In this document: positions 23,221-34,749 of the stretch, piece by piece
Position numbering within the stretch: the first letter of the stretch is position 1
Layout of the letters: each line of letters opens with the position of its first letter
DNA from: Panorpa germanica
Taxonomy: Eukaryota; Arthropoda; Insecta; Mecoptera; Panorpidae
Assembly (NCBI GenBank): GCA_963678705.1
Contig: OY783203.1
Span: 27,820,535 to 27,884,534, forward strand
Length of the DNA stretch: 64,000 nt
Direction: 5' to 3'
The notes under the pieces: model-generated
The model's input: only the letters and a program-made list of their open reading frames with translations
Database searches by the model: none
What the model was told of the DNA's origin: nothing
Program-made: the position numbers and the translations under genes

Positions 23221-24696
23221 TACCTAGCGCTTCGCCCCGTCGCAAAGCGACGTGTATATAATATTTGTAAATAAATAAAAGGTATTTGCTAAATTGAAAA
23301 TAATGCAAAATAATATTTTTAAGTAATTTTCGCTAAAATATATCATCTTTTAAATTTATGTTTAATTATTTTGTTATAATTCTTTCATTTACAGTAATAA
23401 AGCACTGTATTGACCAGTCTTTAGTGCCCCCGCCTATTAGCAACAATCATTACCTCTTGACTCCATACTCTCTTACGTTTCCGAATTTCAATTGTATTCC
23501 TCTGCACCTCTGCCATAATGCGCCGACTTGCAATACCACAGGCCACCTGAGCATCATCGCTCATTAAGGCACTTTTCTATCGCCCCCGTTTTCGCGCAAT
23601 CATTAAATAATCCTGCGCTTCCACCCCCTGCGTACTAATCTCTTAGCAATTAGTTTTCAAAATTAATACTTTACTTTACTTTACAACCTGCATACTAAAT
23701 TTCATCCTTAGAAGTACAAATGCTAATAAATGCTAAATGTTTGATAAAATTAATTTTCACTTATTTCAACTATTACTAATTACATTAATTCATTTATGTT
23801 TTTAAGAAAGCTTACCGGTCCGCTCGTTATAATCTCATCCCTAAGCCTTATTCTTCCCGTTATTGTACTTTCGATTTAATCCCCTCAACCGCCGGCCACA
23901 TTTCCAGCACCAAAGCACATATTCTACAACACGGTTACTTCTAACACCACCGTTACTTAGTGTCCTAAACCCCAGCGCCACCCTCTCCTCCAATCAGGCA
24001 CTACCAATTCGATATTACAGCAATTCATTTACATCATTAAAACTGCACTGTAATCTTACATTCTAATTTTCGTATTTATATTTACGACATAATATTAGTC
24101 TCCTCATTAATCCCCGCTCCTAAAATAAAATTGTCAAATTTTAAGCATAGCAACCTTTCTACCTTTATAACTTTTACCTACCTCTACTTTCATAGAACTT
24201 CGAAATTTCAAAATTGAGCTCTTTGGCAAAGCCTTTCTCGCCTTCATTTTCCCAATTTCACTCCACTACTAAGGTTAAATTTATTTTCGCAAATATGCAA
24301 ACGCATAGTTTTTTTTTTTTTAATTTCATATTTGGGGCTGTTAACTATTTCCCCCCTATACCTCTTACTCCTGTTCGATTTCGCAGCACAACAAACGCAC
24401 CAAAAATCAATCCAATTCTACTACTGAATGTAATTTGAATATCTGACTTATAGAGAACTATTTAGCTTCTATTTAATATTCTACATGCAAAATATCATCC
24501 TTGTAGCTCTATATTGTTATTATACTTGGTTTATCACCCCTCACTCTAATGTTACACTTAAGAAAATGTAGTTATTTTTATATTTTCGTTATTAATATGT
24601 AAATCTATATCTGTATATCTGTATCTCTATATCGGGTATCTATTTTGTTTGTATCTAAGAACATATATTTTAAACTATACCCTTTCATCTCTATAC
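23221..24696. repeat. Pyrimidine-skewed repeat-like stretch
   Basis: From about 23400 the plus strand is clearly C+T rich (CCCCCGCCTATTAG, CCACCCCCTGCG, CCCTCTCCTCC) in contrast to its surroundings. It opens with CGCCCCGTCGCAAAGCG at about 23233, similar to the CCCCCGTCGCAAGCG motif that opens the dispersed repeat of the array units. Frames of 60-75 codons occur but none resembles a known protein. Probably an old transposon; class not determined. Confidence 0.4.
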
Positions 24697-25113
24697 ATTT
24701 CATATTTCTGGTTTTTAGCCCCCCAGCGCCCGCCGCTTCTGGCAAGTTGCAGTTTTCTATAGTTTGTCTTAATTGACACTTTATATAGGGCCCACATTCC
24801 AAATATCAACGTTCTAGCTCGGTTGCGACATTGCTTCTAAAAAATCACGCCGCTACTGAATTAAAATTTTGGTCATCCAATTATTGGCAAACATGCGCAA
24901 TTAGTGTCTCAATACATACCCTAAGCTTTATTACTACTTTTTCAATATTTCTGGCTTTTTCTGTCTCAACTCCCGCCGCCACTGGATATTTAAGGCTGTT
25001 TCTTTTCTTTCAATAATGACACTCTAGAGCGAGCCTACATATTAAATTTGAACGTCCTAACTCTATTCTAACATTGCCCCCGGAAATTCGCGCCGCTACT
25101 GAACTCAAATTTT
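24697..25113. repeat. Diverged tandem dimer, period about 243 bp
   Basis: Two copies of a block, about 24697-24870 and 24940-25113, share TATTTCTGG.TTTT, CCCGCCGC..CTGG, ATTGACACT/AATGACACTCT, ACATATTAAA/ACATTCCAAA, ACATTGC and CGCCGCTACTGAA in the same order and orientation. They are diverged by many substitutions, so the duplication is old. No protein is recognised on either strand. Confidence 0.6.
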
Positions 25114-25250
25114 AAATAGATATTTGCAAAAGTATTTTTTCGAATTTTCCAGAATATTTTTTTCCAGGGAAATTCAGGGAAAAATTCAGGGATGTAGAAA
25201 GTCTTAGAAATTCGTCCTTTACATAATATCAAAATTTAAAAAAACTTTGT
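25114..25250. repeat. Partial copy of the dispersed repeat
   Basis: TTTTCCAG, GGGAAATTCAGGGAAAAATTC, GGGATG and AAAGTCTTAGAA occur in the same order as in the array repeat (compare 33298-33360). A diverged fragment. Confidence 0.45.
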
Positions 25251-25291
25251 AGGCGCCGTTTAGAAGATACCATATACGATTTTGTTACCGG

Positions 25292-25292
<1 letters not shown>

Positions 25293-25382
<90 letters not shown>
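25293..25382. repeat. (TA)n microsatellite, about 90 bp
   Basis: Uninterrupted alternating TA. Confidence 0.98.
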
Positions 25383-25383
<1 letters not shown>

Positions 25384-26120
25384 ATAAGTTCTTATGAGTT
25401 TTCCATGTTAAATTGGAACATTACGAACATTATAAATAGTAGATTGTTTTAATTGTTGAATATTAAAAAGAGATATAAAAAAACAAACAATTGAATCCTT
25501 AAGCAAGCAGACGTAGTTAGCCATATGCCGTACAAAATAAATGACTTATTTTGAATTAGTTAAAATTAAAACAATAAAAAATGAAACAAAATTGTTTTTA
25601 ATTATCTACTTCCTGCAAAGATTAAGTAATAATGTATAATTTATTAATTAATAATTAGTTTACTTTCATTTATTACACTAAAGAAATGTTCTTATTGAGG
25701 TAAGGCTTATTCATAATTTTGTATCTGTTTAAAAGAATAATGGTTCGGTTCATGTGTCAATCACCTAGTAAACTTCGGGTTATAATACATATTTTCACAT
25801 AATTAATATTTCAGTTTTTATTAGCATTTATTGTTTTTATAATGCACAAAAATACGTATGAAAATTTGCGGGCCCACATAGAGATGGCAGTACTATGTTC
25901 AAAAATGTTAGCAATGTTTTACGATTTCATTCTTCGTATGCTAAAGTTGCGACGTTAGAGTTGTTTCGCATTAGAACACTGACGAGATGAAGCTTTTACT
26001 TTAGGACTACTGTCCACGACAGCTTCATTTGTAGCCTGACCAACTAGCTCCAAATGAAGCCAGAAGTATTCAAGTTTTCAGCATCTCAGTTCTGTTCACG
26101 TAATTTCTCTAAAGTTTACC
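25383..26120. other. spacer, nothing recognised
   Basis: Unique AT-rich sequence left of the array. No gene recognised. Confidence 0.4.
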
Positions 26121-26333
26121 ATCGAGAAAGCACGTTTTCTCATTGGGAAAATTTCAAGTGATGAAGAAGAAGTGATTATACATACGCTTTTATTAGAAGA
26201 CGACAAATCAGACGTTGGCTTCATCCATACATTGAAAAGAATATTAACCTCAGATTGTGTGTTGTCTCAAGAGAGTTATCAGAGGATGATTGAGTATTTC
26301 AATCAGTATACCGTATGACTGTTGTTCAATAAT
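26121..26333 (+). pseudogene. PIF/Harbinger-like nuclease N-terminal fragment
   Basis: One frame gives SSDEEEVIIHTLLLED. After a frame change the next reads RRQIRRWLHPYIEKNINL and then SRELSEDD, a stop, and VFQSVYRMT. This resembles the N-terminus of Harbinger transposase-derived nucleases (acidic start, then RRRxWVHP..., then a leucine/acid-rich LxxDxxxFxxYFRMS block). The frameshift and stop make it a broken scrap, or a terminal piece of a host gene of that family. The DDE catalytic core is absent. Recognition is by pattern only. Confidence 0.4.
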
Positions 26334-26997
26334 ATGAACAAAATTGACTGGTGAAGTTGTTATTTTTAAAAGAATATTACGTCTATGCGTCGTGCAGTAC
26401 GCTAGAGCTATGACGTGTTGTAGTCCATACTGCATGACGGTTGCTTGCTACTAAGGAGATGCAACGTTGCACCTCCGTGGACAGAGTCTCCTTTATTTAT
26501 ATGGAAACTGCAAAAAAGAGTACGATAAGCGGTAAATAACGAAACCGTGCGTATGAAGTGACGCTACGTAGACGGGCTAAATGTTTATTAATAGACTATT
26601 TTACTGTACTGTCAGCACTGTATTACTGTATCTTTTTCCTCTCTCACCATTTCGGTCCCCAACAGCTCTAATGCGCATCAGAGACGTAACGATTTATCGG
26701 ATAGTTTGATGGAACAGTCCACCTGTAACGGTAAACCGGAGCGATAATGCAGGCTCTCATTTTGTCTCGTTTACCCGGTAAATTTGCAGAGTATATGGCT
26801 TTTTTTTTATTATATTAGCTTCCGAGAGATAAGAGGAGGCAATTTGTGAGTGGAATTTATAGTAAAAACTCAATTGATTTAGACTATATATTATAATTAT
26901 TTATTGTGTATTAAATATTTAATTTATTAATTATTACATTTAATAATTATTACAATAAATTGAAAATTTGAATTTATTTGAAAGAATTCTTTTTTTT

Positions 26998-27696
26998 TCA
27001 TTTTTTGTTCATTTCTTGTAACGTCCTTCTACAATACTTAGCAAAAGAACTCAACAATCTACATCTTACATAGTACATTGAAATATGTTTAGGATCCAGA
27101 CGCATTGATATCTTACGCTCTTTTGCGATTATTTTCTTCAAAGCCTTTTTCTTATCATCAGTAGTTCCATCATCATCTTCAGGAGTTCCACCATCATCAT
27201 CAGGAGTTCCACCATCATCATCAGTAGTTCCATCATTATCAGCAGTTCCACTATCATCAGAGGTTCCATGAAACTCGTCCGTATCGTATTCATTATCATT
27301 TATTTCTTCTGGAACGTTCTTGTTTCTTCGATTCACCCTGTAGTGAGTTATCATCTCTTCGATTAACATTCGGTCAAACTCGTGCATTTTATGTCCTTCG
27401 ATAAACGCCGTTGTGGCATGATACAGCAGATTATATAAAAATTTAATTGTCTCCATTTTGGATTCATAGCCTATAAAAGAATCCGCGCAATTGTGGTAAG
27501 ATTTAACAAGGTTATAGATGGATCCGATTCCATCTATTTGTTTTGAAGTTATCTGCTTCACTTTATTGGCTATGACGAAGAATTTCATGTGGGCTGGTGC
27601 CAACAGGGTTACCGCTTGTAGTTTTACTTCTGGTCTTTCAACTAGAGAGCAACAAATTTATTAATATTCTAAATCTAACAAATTCATATACAGCTA

Positions 27697-27780
<84 letters not shown>

Positions 27781-30700
27781 TTATACAGGTAAATTTAACG
27801 CACAATTGGATTCTTTAAAAATGATGTTTACAACTTTTTTAATTTTAAACTGATGACTTGGTTAGCGAGTGATGACAAAGCTGACATTTGTAGACGTCTA
27901 AAGGATATAATGATCATTACTTATAACGCTATGATAGACGCTATTCAGTAACCAAACAACTGGCAATGAAATATTTCACTACGACATCTTAAAAGAGACT
28001 AACTAGAGACGCGTGTTATGTTTGACATTACGCATTATATAAAACATGCTCTAGTAATATTTAGTATCGCTTTTTATGCTTTTTTTAATGAATTATAAAA
28101 TGAATTTGAACTCGCTATCTATCATAGTGCCAGAGATATTTTTCTTTTTATAAAAGTATCATGCAATGACGAAAGCCAAACTTTGCAAAGAATTATAATC
28201 ACTATAACTTGGCAACGCGACGTCTTAGAGAGTTAGTTTAGACATTGTTAAACTCGTATTGATGTCAACTAAAACTAGAACAATACCTAAATGTAATAGG
28301 ACCGGAGTTATTTCACATTAATTATCATTTCTCTTTAATATAAATAATATATTTGTAATATCATTTATATTTCTTAATTTTTCACAAGCTAAAACGTGTT
28401 ATTACTTATGACTTTGTTGACTTACCATTTAGAGTGTTTGCAATTTCCGCAAATAGATTTTTCGATAGAATATTTGCAAATGGGTAAAGATGGTGAGGAT
28501 TTTCCTCATAAAGAGTTACACCATGAGCAATAACGGACAACAGTTTCTAAAAATAGATATTTAAAAGAACCCTTAATAAAATATTTAACATATAATAAAA
28601 TTAACAATAGAAAACAATAATCTACAATTGTCTTGGATGTAAATATCTTTTCAGATTTCTCTTGACAGTTTTTGCCGTAAAGTTAAACTGTTCCGGCAAA
28701 ACTGTCTGGTAAATCGTTACATGTTGCGTGCTACTATGATTATGTAATATGTATTGACTTACACCTAGTATCACTTCATATTCACGACAAAAATCCAATC
28801 TAATAACTTTGGTAAATAGTTTAATAATCGTTCTGACGGCCGTGTTTACTTTCCCACCAACATTATTATCTATTCTTGCTTTGGACCAAATTACCTCACA
28901 AATTAATGGCTGATACTCCGTGTAAAGCACTTTCATATATTTCCCCATGTGTCTGTAATACGTAGAATTTGTTTAACATACAGCTATTTGCACTTATTCT
29001 ATTTTTACGTATTAAATTCTTACTTATGCATAAAAAGAACCAAATTATTTTGAAGCAACTTAACGATTATTTCTAATAAGATAAATAGTCGGTGGATTCT
29101 TGCTTTTTGGTTAAGAGCTTCAAATTTACGAATTCTTATTTTGATGGTATTTTCTAATATGACTGGAAGAGTATTCTCATTCAGTTCAAGTGTCGTTCTT
29201 GTTATGGGGCCCCCTGATCTACCACCTCCGAATTCATCCTTTAAACTTTTAATCAGAAAATAAAATATTCCCAATTTACGATTGGCCACAATTTCTTTTT
29301 CTGCAAACCATATCATTTGAGGAACACATTATTTTTTTATGTATACTAATATGTAAAATGAATCATCTATATTACCTCGATAATTCGAAAGGAGGGGAGT
29401 GTGGACGGGTATTAACAAAGTACTACCTTCACATGTGAATTGTGTTAAGGGTACATAGTAAGAATTAATTCGCAAATAAATTGTTAAAAGAATTTGTCTG
29501 GAATGTTTGCATGATCGTACACATTTGAATTAAGGTGAAACGATACTTTGCCATTTTTTCTCGCGAAATATAGATGGCGATACCATAGAGCAGGTTAAAT
29601 ATTATCAAAAAAACCATGTTTTTTTATGTTTAAATCGTTTTATGTAAGTAACTATTTTAAGTATTTTTATACTAAGTATTTTTTTACTCTATATATTGTT
29701 AAGTCTTAAGCGTAAGTTTGAGAACCATAATAAAGGTTATTTATGACAAATCCTTAGAAAATGTTACCAGTCATAGAAAAATTGGGGAAAACCTATTTTT
29801 GAGGTTCCAACTCATTATAAGTCAGTGGAAGAAAGCTTAAAATGTAGATACGTTATTCATCTAACTAATTGCAGGTTTAGATTTTGATTCGCGTTTATAG
29901 TTACTTACATAAAACGATTTAAACATAAAAAACCATGGTTTTTCTGATAATATTTAATCTGCTGTATAGTATCGTCATCTATATTTCGCTAGAAACAATG
30001 GCCAAGTATCGTTTCACCTTAAGGTAACCTCAATGAAAAAATTGTATGGAGTAATGTTTGACGCCTCACCAATATTCAGCAATCGATAGTAAAATCGAAA
30101 TAGACGTGCGCACACAAAAAGCGCGTTGCTCTCCCGTATACGGACGGCATGATAAGAACTAAAAATTCTGTAACCACCTTGTTCTGCTCCCTTTATTCTT
30201 GCAGTATAGTTAAAATATGTTCGAATTATCGAGGTGGAAATAATGTTGACCATACCCAACGTTACATCTATAGTTAGAGGCATCAATAACAACATTTTGT
30301 AGTATTTGTTCATCTTCTTAGAGTTTGGTGGACAATCCCTGATGACCACGTCAAATATATCACACACGGTCTGTAAGGTATGTTTATTTCTTAAATATTC
30401 TTCATGCGGTAGATCCTGCAACAATATTTTCAAAATCCTTTTTATGAAGATAAAAACTTCAGAATATAATTTTTCTATAAAATGTATCTTACCAGTACAT
30501 AGTCAAAAACTGTTTGCAAAGCGCAACAAGAAGGTAACTTCCGGTAATCTAAAATACATTCACTCAAGAATGTTGTAACAAATTGAGGTGCTGTTGTAAC
30601 ATAATGTGGTAACATTTGATTGATGCTGCACTTCGCATCATTCGTGCAAACAGTCTAAAATTGATAAATTAAATTTTAGAAAACAGAGTAATGACCGTTA

Positions 30701-32369
30701 CATGTCTCAGGCAGGCCTTTCTGATTGACATGTAACAGTGTATATTTGCTAAATTTTTCCATTTAACGAACCATTTTCTTTGTTTCCGGATCATAATTAG
30801 TAACATTATAATCTAAATTGAATCTACAAGATGGATTTAAATTAAAAGTATTTAATATGATAAAAACATTCAATGAAAATTTTTGGGATATAGAAAGAAA
30901 TGGGTTGTGACGAATTTCAAGATCATCTTTCCCTATTGCGGAGAAGTAATTATCCATAGCCCTAAAGAATGTAACTTCATCTCTTATGTAAACACCACGC
31001 GTTCTCTTGAATATTGAGATTGCTCCTAGTTTTATATAGTCTTCCATAGTGATGTTATCACTTGGACCTGATTGACCGTTGTTTTCATTTATGGCATAAC
31101 TATAATCATCATTTCTCTGAAAGAAAAAAACATATTGGTTAACTTACATCAAATTGTATTTTCAGTTAAACATTAAAGAGATTAAAACATTAAAATTGGG
31201 TATTTCATTCCACTTTTGTTAAATACCAAGCATAGTTAATTGTCGAAAATTGGTTAAAAGGTAGAAGGGAGGATCTTATACATAGAATTTTTGCTCCTCC
31301 TTTGGGCCTACATGTGGTAGGAAAAAATTAAGATGTTCAGGCTCAAATTAGGTTGATATTCAAAACCTCATATAAACCTATTCTGCCCTAGTGACAAAGA
31401 TCCATTTTAGGATTAGGATAGGTGTAAAAGTGCATCTACAATCATGCATAATGATTTATATTGAAATCTTAGTAAGATCTCAATGTTTGAGTTAGCTGAT
31501 GTATCTCAAGGTTGTAACTCTAAATTCTATATTGGTTTGAGTATACATTTAAATATTAATAGTTAGTTTTCTATCGATAACTGGTGACTTTTTGTTCATT
31601 AGTCTTAGATCTTACGTTTAGTAAATATATGTTTCCCATTAACAGAAAAATATGAACTTACTCACTTTTACTTTACTGACTATTTTTTTGGCGGCAGATG
31701 CTTGGGCCTCAAAGTAGTCTTAACAAAAGTTACTTTGTGCATTGATACAATCCAGTGTTAGCGTTGTTATAACGTCACTTGCCATTTAGTGTAGAAAATA
31801 TAAAAACAATAACCAGTTTCTTAAAAGTACCATTTATAACTGGTCCAAATTTTTGTACATCTTAGGTTTAAATGAGGTTCACACAGTCAGACTTAGAATA
31901 AGACGAGAATTATGATTTCATTTAGGATCATACAACAACATTAAGATGAGACGAGGTTCACTTTACTGTTTTCAGGATGAAAAGAGGGGCAAAGATCCAT
32001 TTTAGGATCAGGATAGGTCTAAAATTTCGACTCGGGTAGTTACAAAATCTATATTACCTTTGAAGTTGCTTCTTGATTTTCCTCGATTCCTTTCAGTGCA
32101 CCAACAAGTGGATTAGCATCACGCATATTGGTATCAGATGTATTCAGCTGGAGCTGATTAGACCGAGTTGTAGTCAAACTACGAACATCAACAGTAATGT
32201 TTGGCATTTCGCTGTTAGGTGCAATTGCACCACCGATGCTGGGACCAGGCTCATTTTCGACATTTCGACGTTTTCTTCGATTGACAATTGGAGAAATATT
32301 CAAGCAAGCTTCATTTTCTTCATCTGCGTTTCTTATTTTAAGTGTGCACCTTTTTTTAGGAGGCCTCAT
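26998..32369 (-). CDS. Array gene copy 1: 8-exon gene for an unknown ~798-residue protein with acidic C-terminal repeat
   Basis: Exons (minus strand): 32369-32058, 31116-30772, 30654-30493, 30415-30070, 29300-29024, 28952-28763, 28546-28426, 27641-26998. Every junction has GT..AG and matching phase (0,0,0,1,2,0,1); the weakest donor is GTTCGT after exon 2. The start is the first ATG (MRPPKKRC). The total is 2397 nt. The family is not recognised. Visible features are basic NLS-like PPKKR and NRRKRR near residues 3-35, a long middle of hydrophobic, probably helical segments, an acidic DDDGGT-type repeat at about residues 696-747, then KKKALKKIIAKERK. An AATAAA lies about 20 nt past the stop (26973-26978). 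Compared with other copies it lacks 12 residues (TYNEFSDTGRGA) in exon 8. Nuclear location is inferred from the basic motifs only. Confidence 0.72.
27702..27777. repeat. (TA)n in last intron, unit 1
   Basis: About 76 bp of alternating TA, within the 784-bp intron between coding exons 7 and 8. It gives a spurious Tyr-Ile frame on the plus strand. Confidence 0.97.
29530..30022. mobile_element. TTAA-bounded MITE D in intron 4, unit 1
   Basis: 493 bp. Both ends read TTAAGGTGAAACGATACTT (right end inverted). The arms are about 126 bp (29530-29655 and 29897-30022) with roughly a dozen mismatches, around a unique loop. TTAA at both ends may be a target duplication, as in piggyBac-type elements, although the following GGTGAAAC is not a typical piggyBac end. 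It lies wholly inside intron 4 of the array gene. It is present at the same site in all five units, so it predates amplification. Confidence 0.85.
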
Positions 32370-32729
32370 ATCTTGTACAATAAACAAAATAGAAAAAAAT
32401 CAATAATTGATAATAATAAAATTACTAAGATAAAAATATTAATTATATTTTTTCGGTTAAATAATTTTTAAAATTTTGTTTTATTATAGGCTTTTCTAGA
32501 AATTTTATTTAAAAATATTTTAATTCCTATTTCATGACTCTTATTAATAATTTTTTTTTTATATAGTATAACTAATTATTAAATAAATTATATTACCTGC
32601 TTTATTTGTTTATAATTAAAGAATTAAAAGCTTTTAATTAAATAAATTGTTACTAACAATCTGAAGCTCAATGAACTACAAACTAATTGCTTTAGATTTG
32701 CGATTAGTTTTTGTTTAAATATAAACAAA

Positions 32730-33392
32730 CTAGCTTTTACCCCCGTCGCAAGCGTTTGTTTTTTGTGTGTGGCTTGAATTTCATGTCAAAATTTAATTCC
32801 ATTTTTAAATTGAAATAATAAATAAACTCGTCCTATATTAATTTTACATATTATAACAATTAATTTTTTATTTTATATTAAAATAAAAAATATTTTCAAT
32901 TTATGCGTTTTTTGACCAACTTTTTTTCAAAATTTGGGATTTTTTTTCGATTAGTAAATAAGTTACCAAGGTTAACCTATATACAAAATTTCAACTTTCT
33001 AGCACAATTTTTACTTTCGGAAAATACTGCCCACCGTGCCCCCAAATAAAATTTTGAAATTTTAATTTTTTTTTTATTAATGATATACTTAATTATTCTA
33101 GAATCCAGAATATGAACTTTCTTCAAAGTTCCCCACCGGGTCCCCGAATTTCTTCAACCCCACCTTTTTCAACTTTTGAATTTCTAATTTTTGAGAAATG
33201 AATTGAATACCTTAATACACATGCAAAATTTCAACTTTCTATCTTTTACGAATTAAAAGTAATACAGCAAAAAAGGCTCACTTTTTTTCCAATTTTTCAA
33301 AAATTACCGGTTTCCAGAAAATTCAAGGAAAAATCCGGGGACGCCAAAAGTCTTAGAATTTTTTTCTCTACGAAATAGGATATTTTCAAAAT
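32730..33392. repeat. Dispersed repeat at the upstream end of unit 1
   Basis: From CTAGCTTTTACCCCCGTCGC to the unit junction. The part from about 33111 matches 6368-6640. The start resembles 23233. No coding capacity. It is cut by the array junction at TATTTTCAAAAT, whereas the copy at 6640 continues differently. Confidence 0.7.
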
Positions 33393-33933
33393 GATGCAAC
33401 GTTGCACCTCCGTGGACTGAGTCTCCTTTATTTATATGGAAACTGCAAAAAAGAGTACGACAAGCGGTAAATGACGAAACCGTGCGTATGAAGTGACGCT
33501 ACGTAGACGGGCTAAATGTTTATTAATAGACTATTTTACTGTACTGTCAGCACTGTATTACTGTATCTTTTTCCTCTCTCACCATTTCGGTCCCCAAGAG
33601 CTCTAATGCGCATCAGAGACGTAACGATTTATCGGATAGTTTGATGGAACAGTCCACCTGTAACGGTAAACCGGAGCGATAATGCAGGCTCTCATTTTGT
33701 CTCGTCTACCCGGTAAATTTGCAGAGTATATGGCTTTTTTTTTATTATATTAGCTTCCGAGAGATAAGAGGAGGCAATTTGTGAGTGGAATTTATAGTAA
33801 AAACTCAATTGATTTAGACTATATATTATAATTATTTATTGTGTATTAAATATTTAATTGATTAATTATTACATTTAATAATTATTACAATAAATTGAAA
33901 ATTTGAATTTATTTGAAAGAATTCTTTTTTTTT

Positions 33934-34668
33934 TCATTTTTTGTTCATTTCTTGTAACGTCCTTCTACAATACTTAGCAAAAGAACTCAACAATCTACAT
34001 CTTACATAGTACATTGAAATATGTTTAGGATCCAGACGCATTGATATCTTACGCTCTTTTGCGATTATTTTCTTCAAAGCCTTTTTCTTATCATCAGTAG
34101 TTCCATCATCATCATAAACAGTTCCACCATCATCATCAGGAGTTCCACCATCATCATCAGTAGTTCCATCATTATCAGCAGTTCCACTATCATCAGAGGT
34201 TCCATGAAACTCGTCCGTATCGTATTCATTATCATTTATTTCTTCTGGAACGTTCTTGTTACTTCGATTCACCCTGTAGTGAGTTATCATCTCTTCGATT
34301 AACATTCGGTCAAACTCGTGCATTTTATGTCCTTCGACAAACGCCGTTGTGGCATGATACAGCAGATTATATAAAAATTTAATTGTCTCCATTTTGGATT
34401 CATAGCCTATAGCACCTCGACCAGTGTCTGAAAACTCATTATATGTAAAAGAATCCGCGCAATTGTGGTAAGATTTAACAAGGTTATAGATGGATCCGAT
34501 TCCATCTATTTGTTTTGATGTTATCTGCTTCACTATATTGGCTATGACGAAGAATTTCATGTGGGCTGGTGCCAACAGGGTTACCGCTTGTAGTTTTACT
34601 TCTGGTCTTTCAACTAGAGAGCAACAAATTTATTAATATTCTAAATCTAACAAATTCATATACAGCTA

Positions 34669-34749
<81 letters not shown>

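Larger units (their letters stand above)
26458..33392. repeat. Array unit 1 (edge copy)
   Basis: 6935 bp. The most divergent unit: it lacks 36 bp within the last exon and has private changes in exons 1, 5 and 8. Edge units of arrays often escape homogenisation. Confidence 0.95.

Noticed and set aside
28622..28762. Continuation of exon 6 to a stop at 28622 as the end of the gene
   Set aside because: GGT|GTAAGTC at 28763 is a near-perfect donor in phase 0 and joins in frame to a well-bounded exon 28546-28426, which then joins in phase to the long last exon. Reading to 28622 would leave those exons without a partner and has no close AATAAA.
30018..30415. Similarity of the exon 4 and 71-bp segment region to a FANCD2-type helical repeat
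   Set aside because: Only a loose spacing of a few residues matched, part of it in a segment I do not accept as exon, and the rest of the protein showed no similarity.
32370..32387. Start of the array protein six codons further upstream
   Set aside because: The upstream start would be TTG rather than ATG; the first ATG is at 32369 (MRPPKK).
30306..32471. Plus-strand frames of 70-132 codons opposite exons (30306-30578, 32073-32471, 32197-32406 and equivalents in other units)
   Set aside because: They lie antisense to exons that have consistent splice sites, and they recur only because the units are repeated. No motif supports them.
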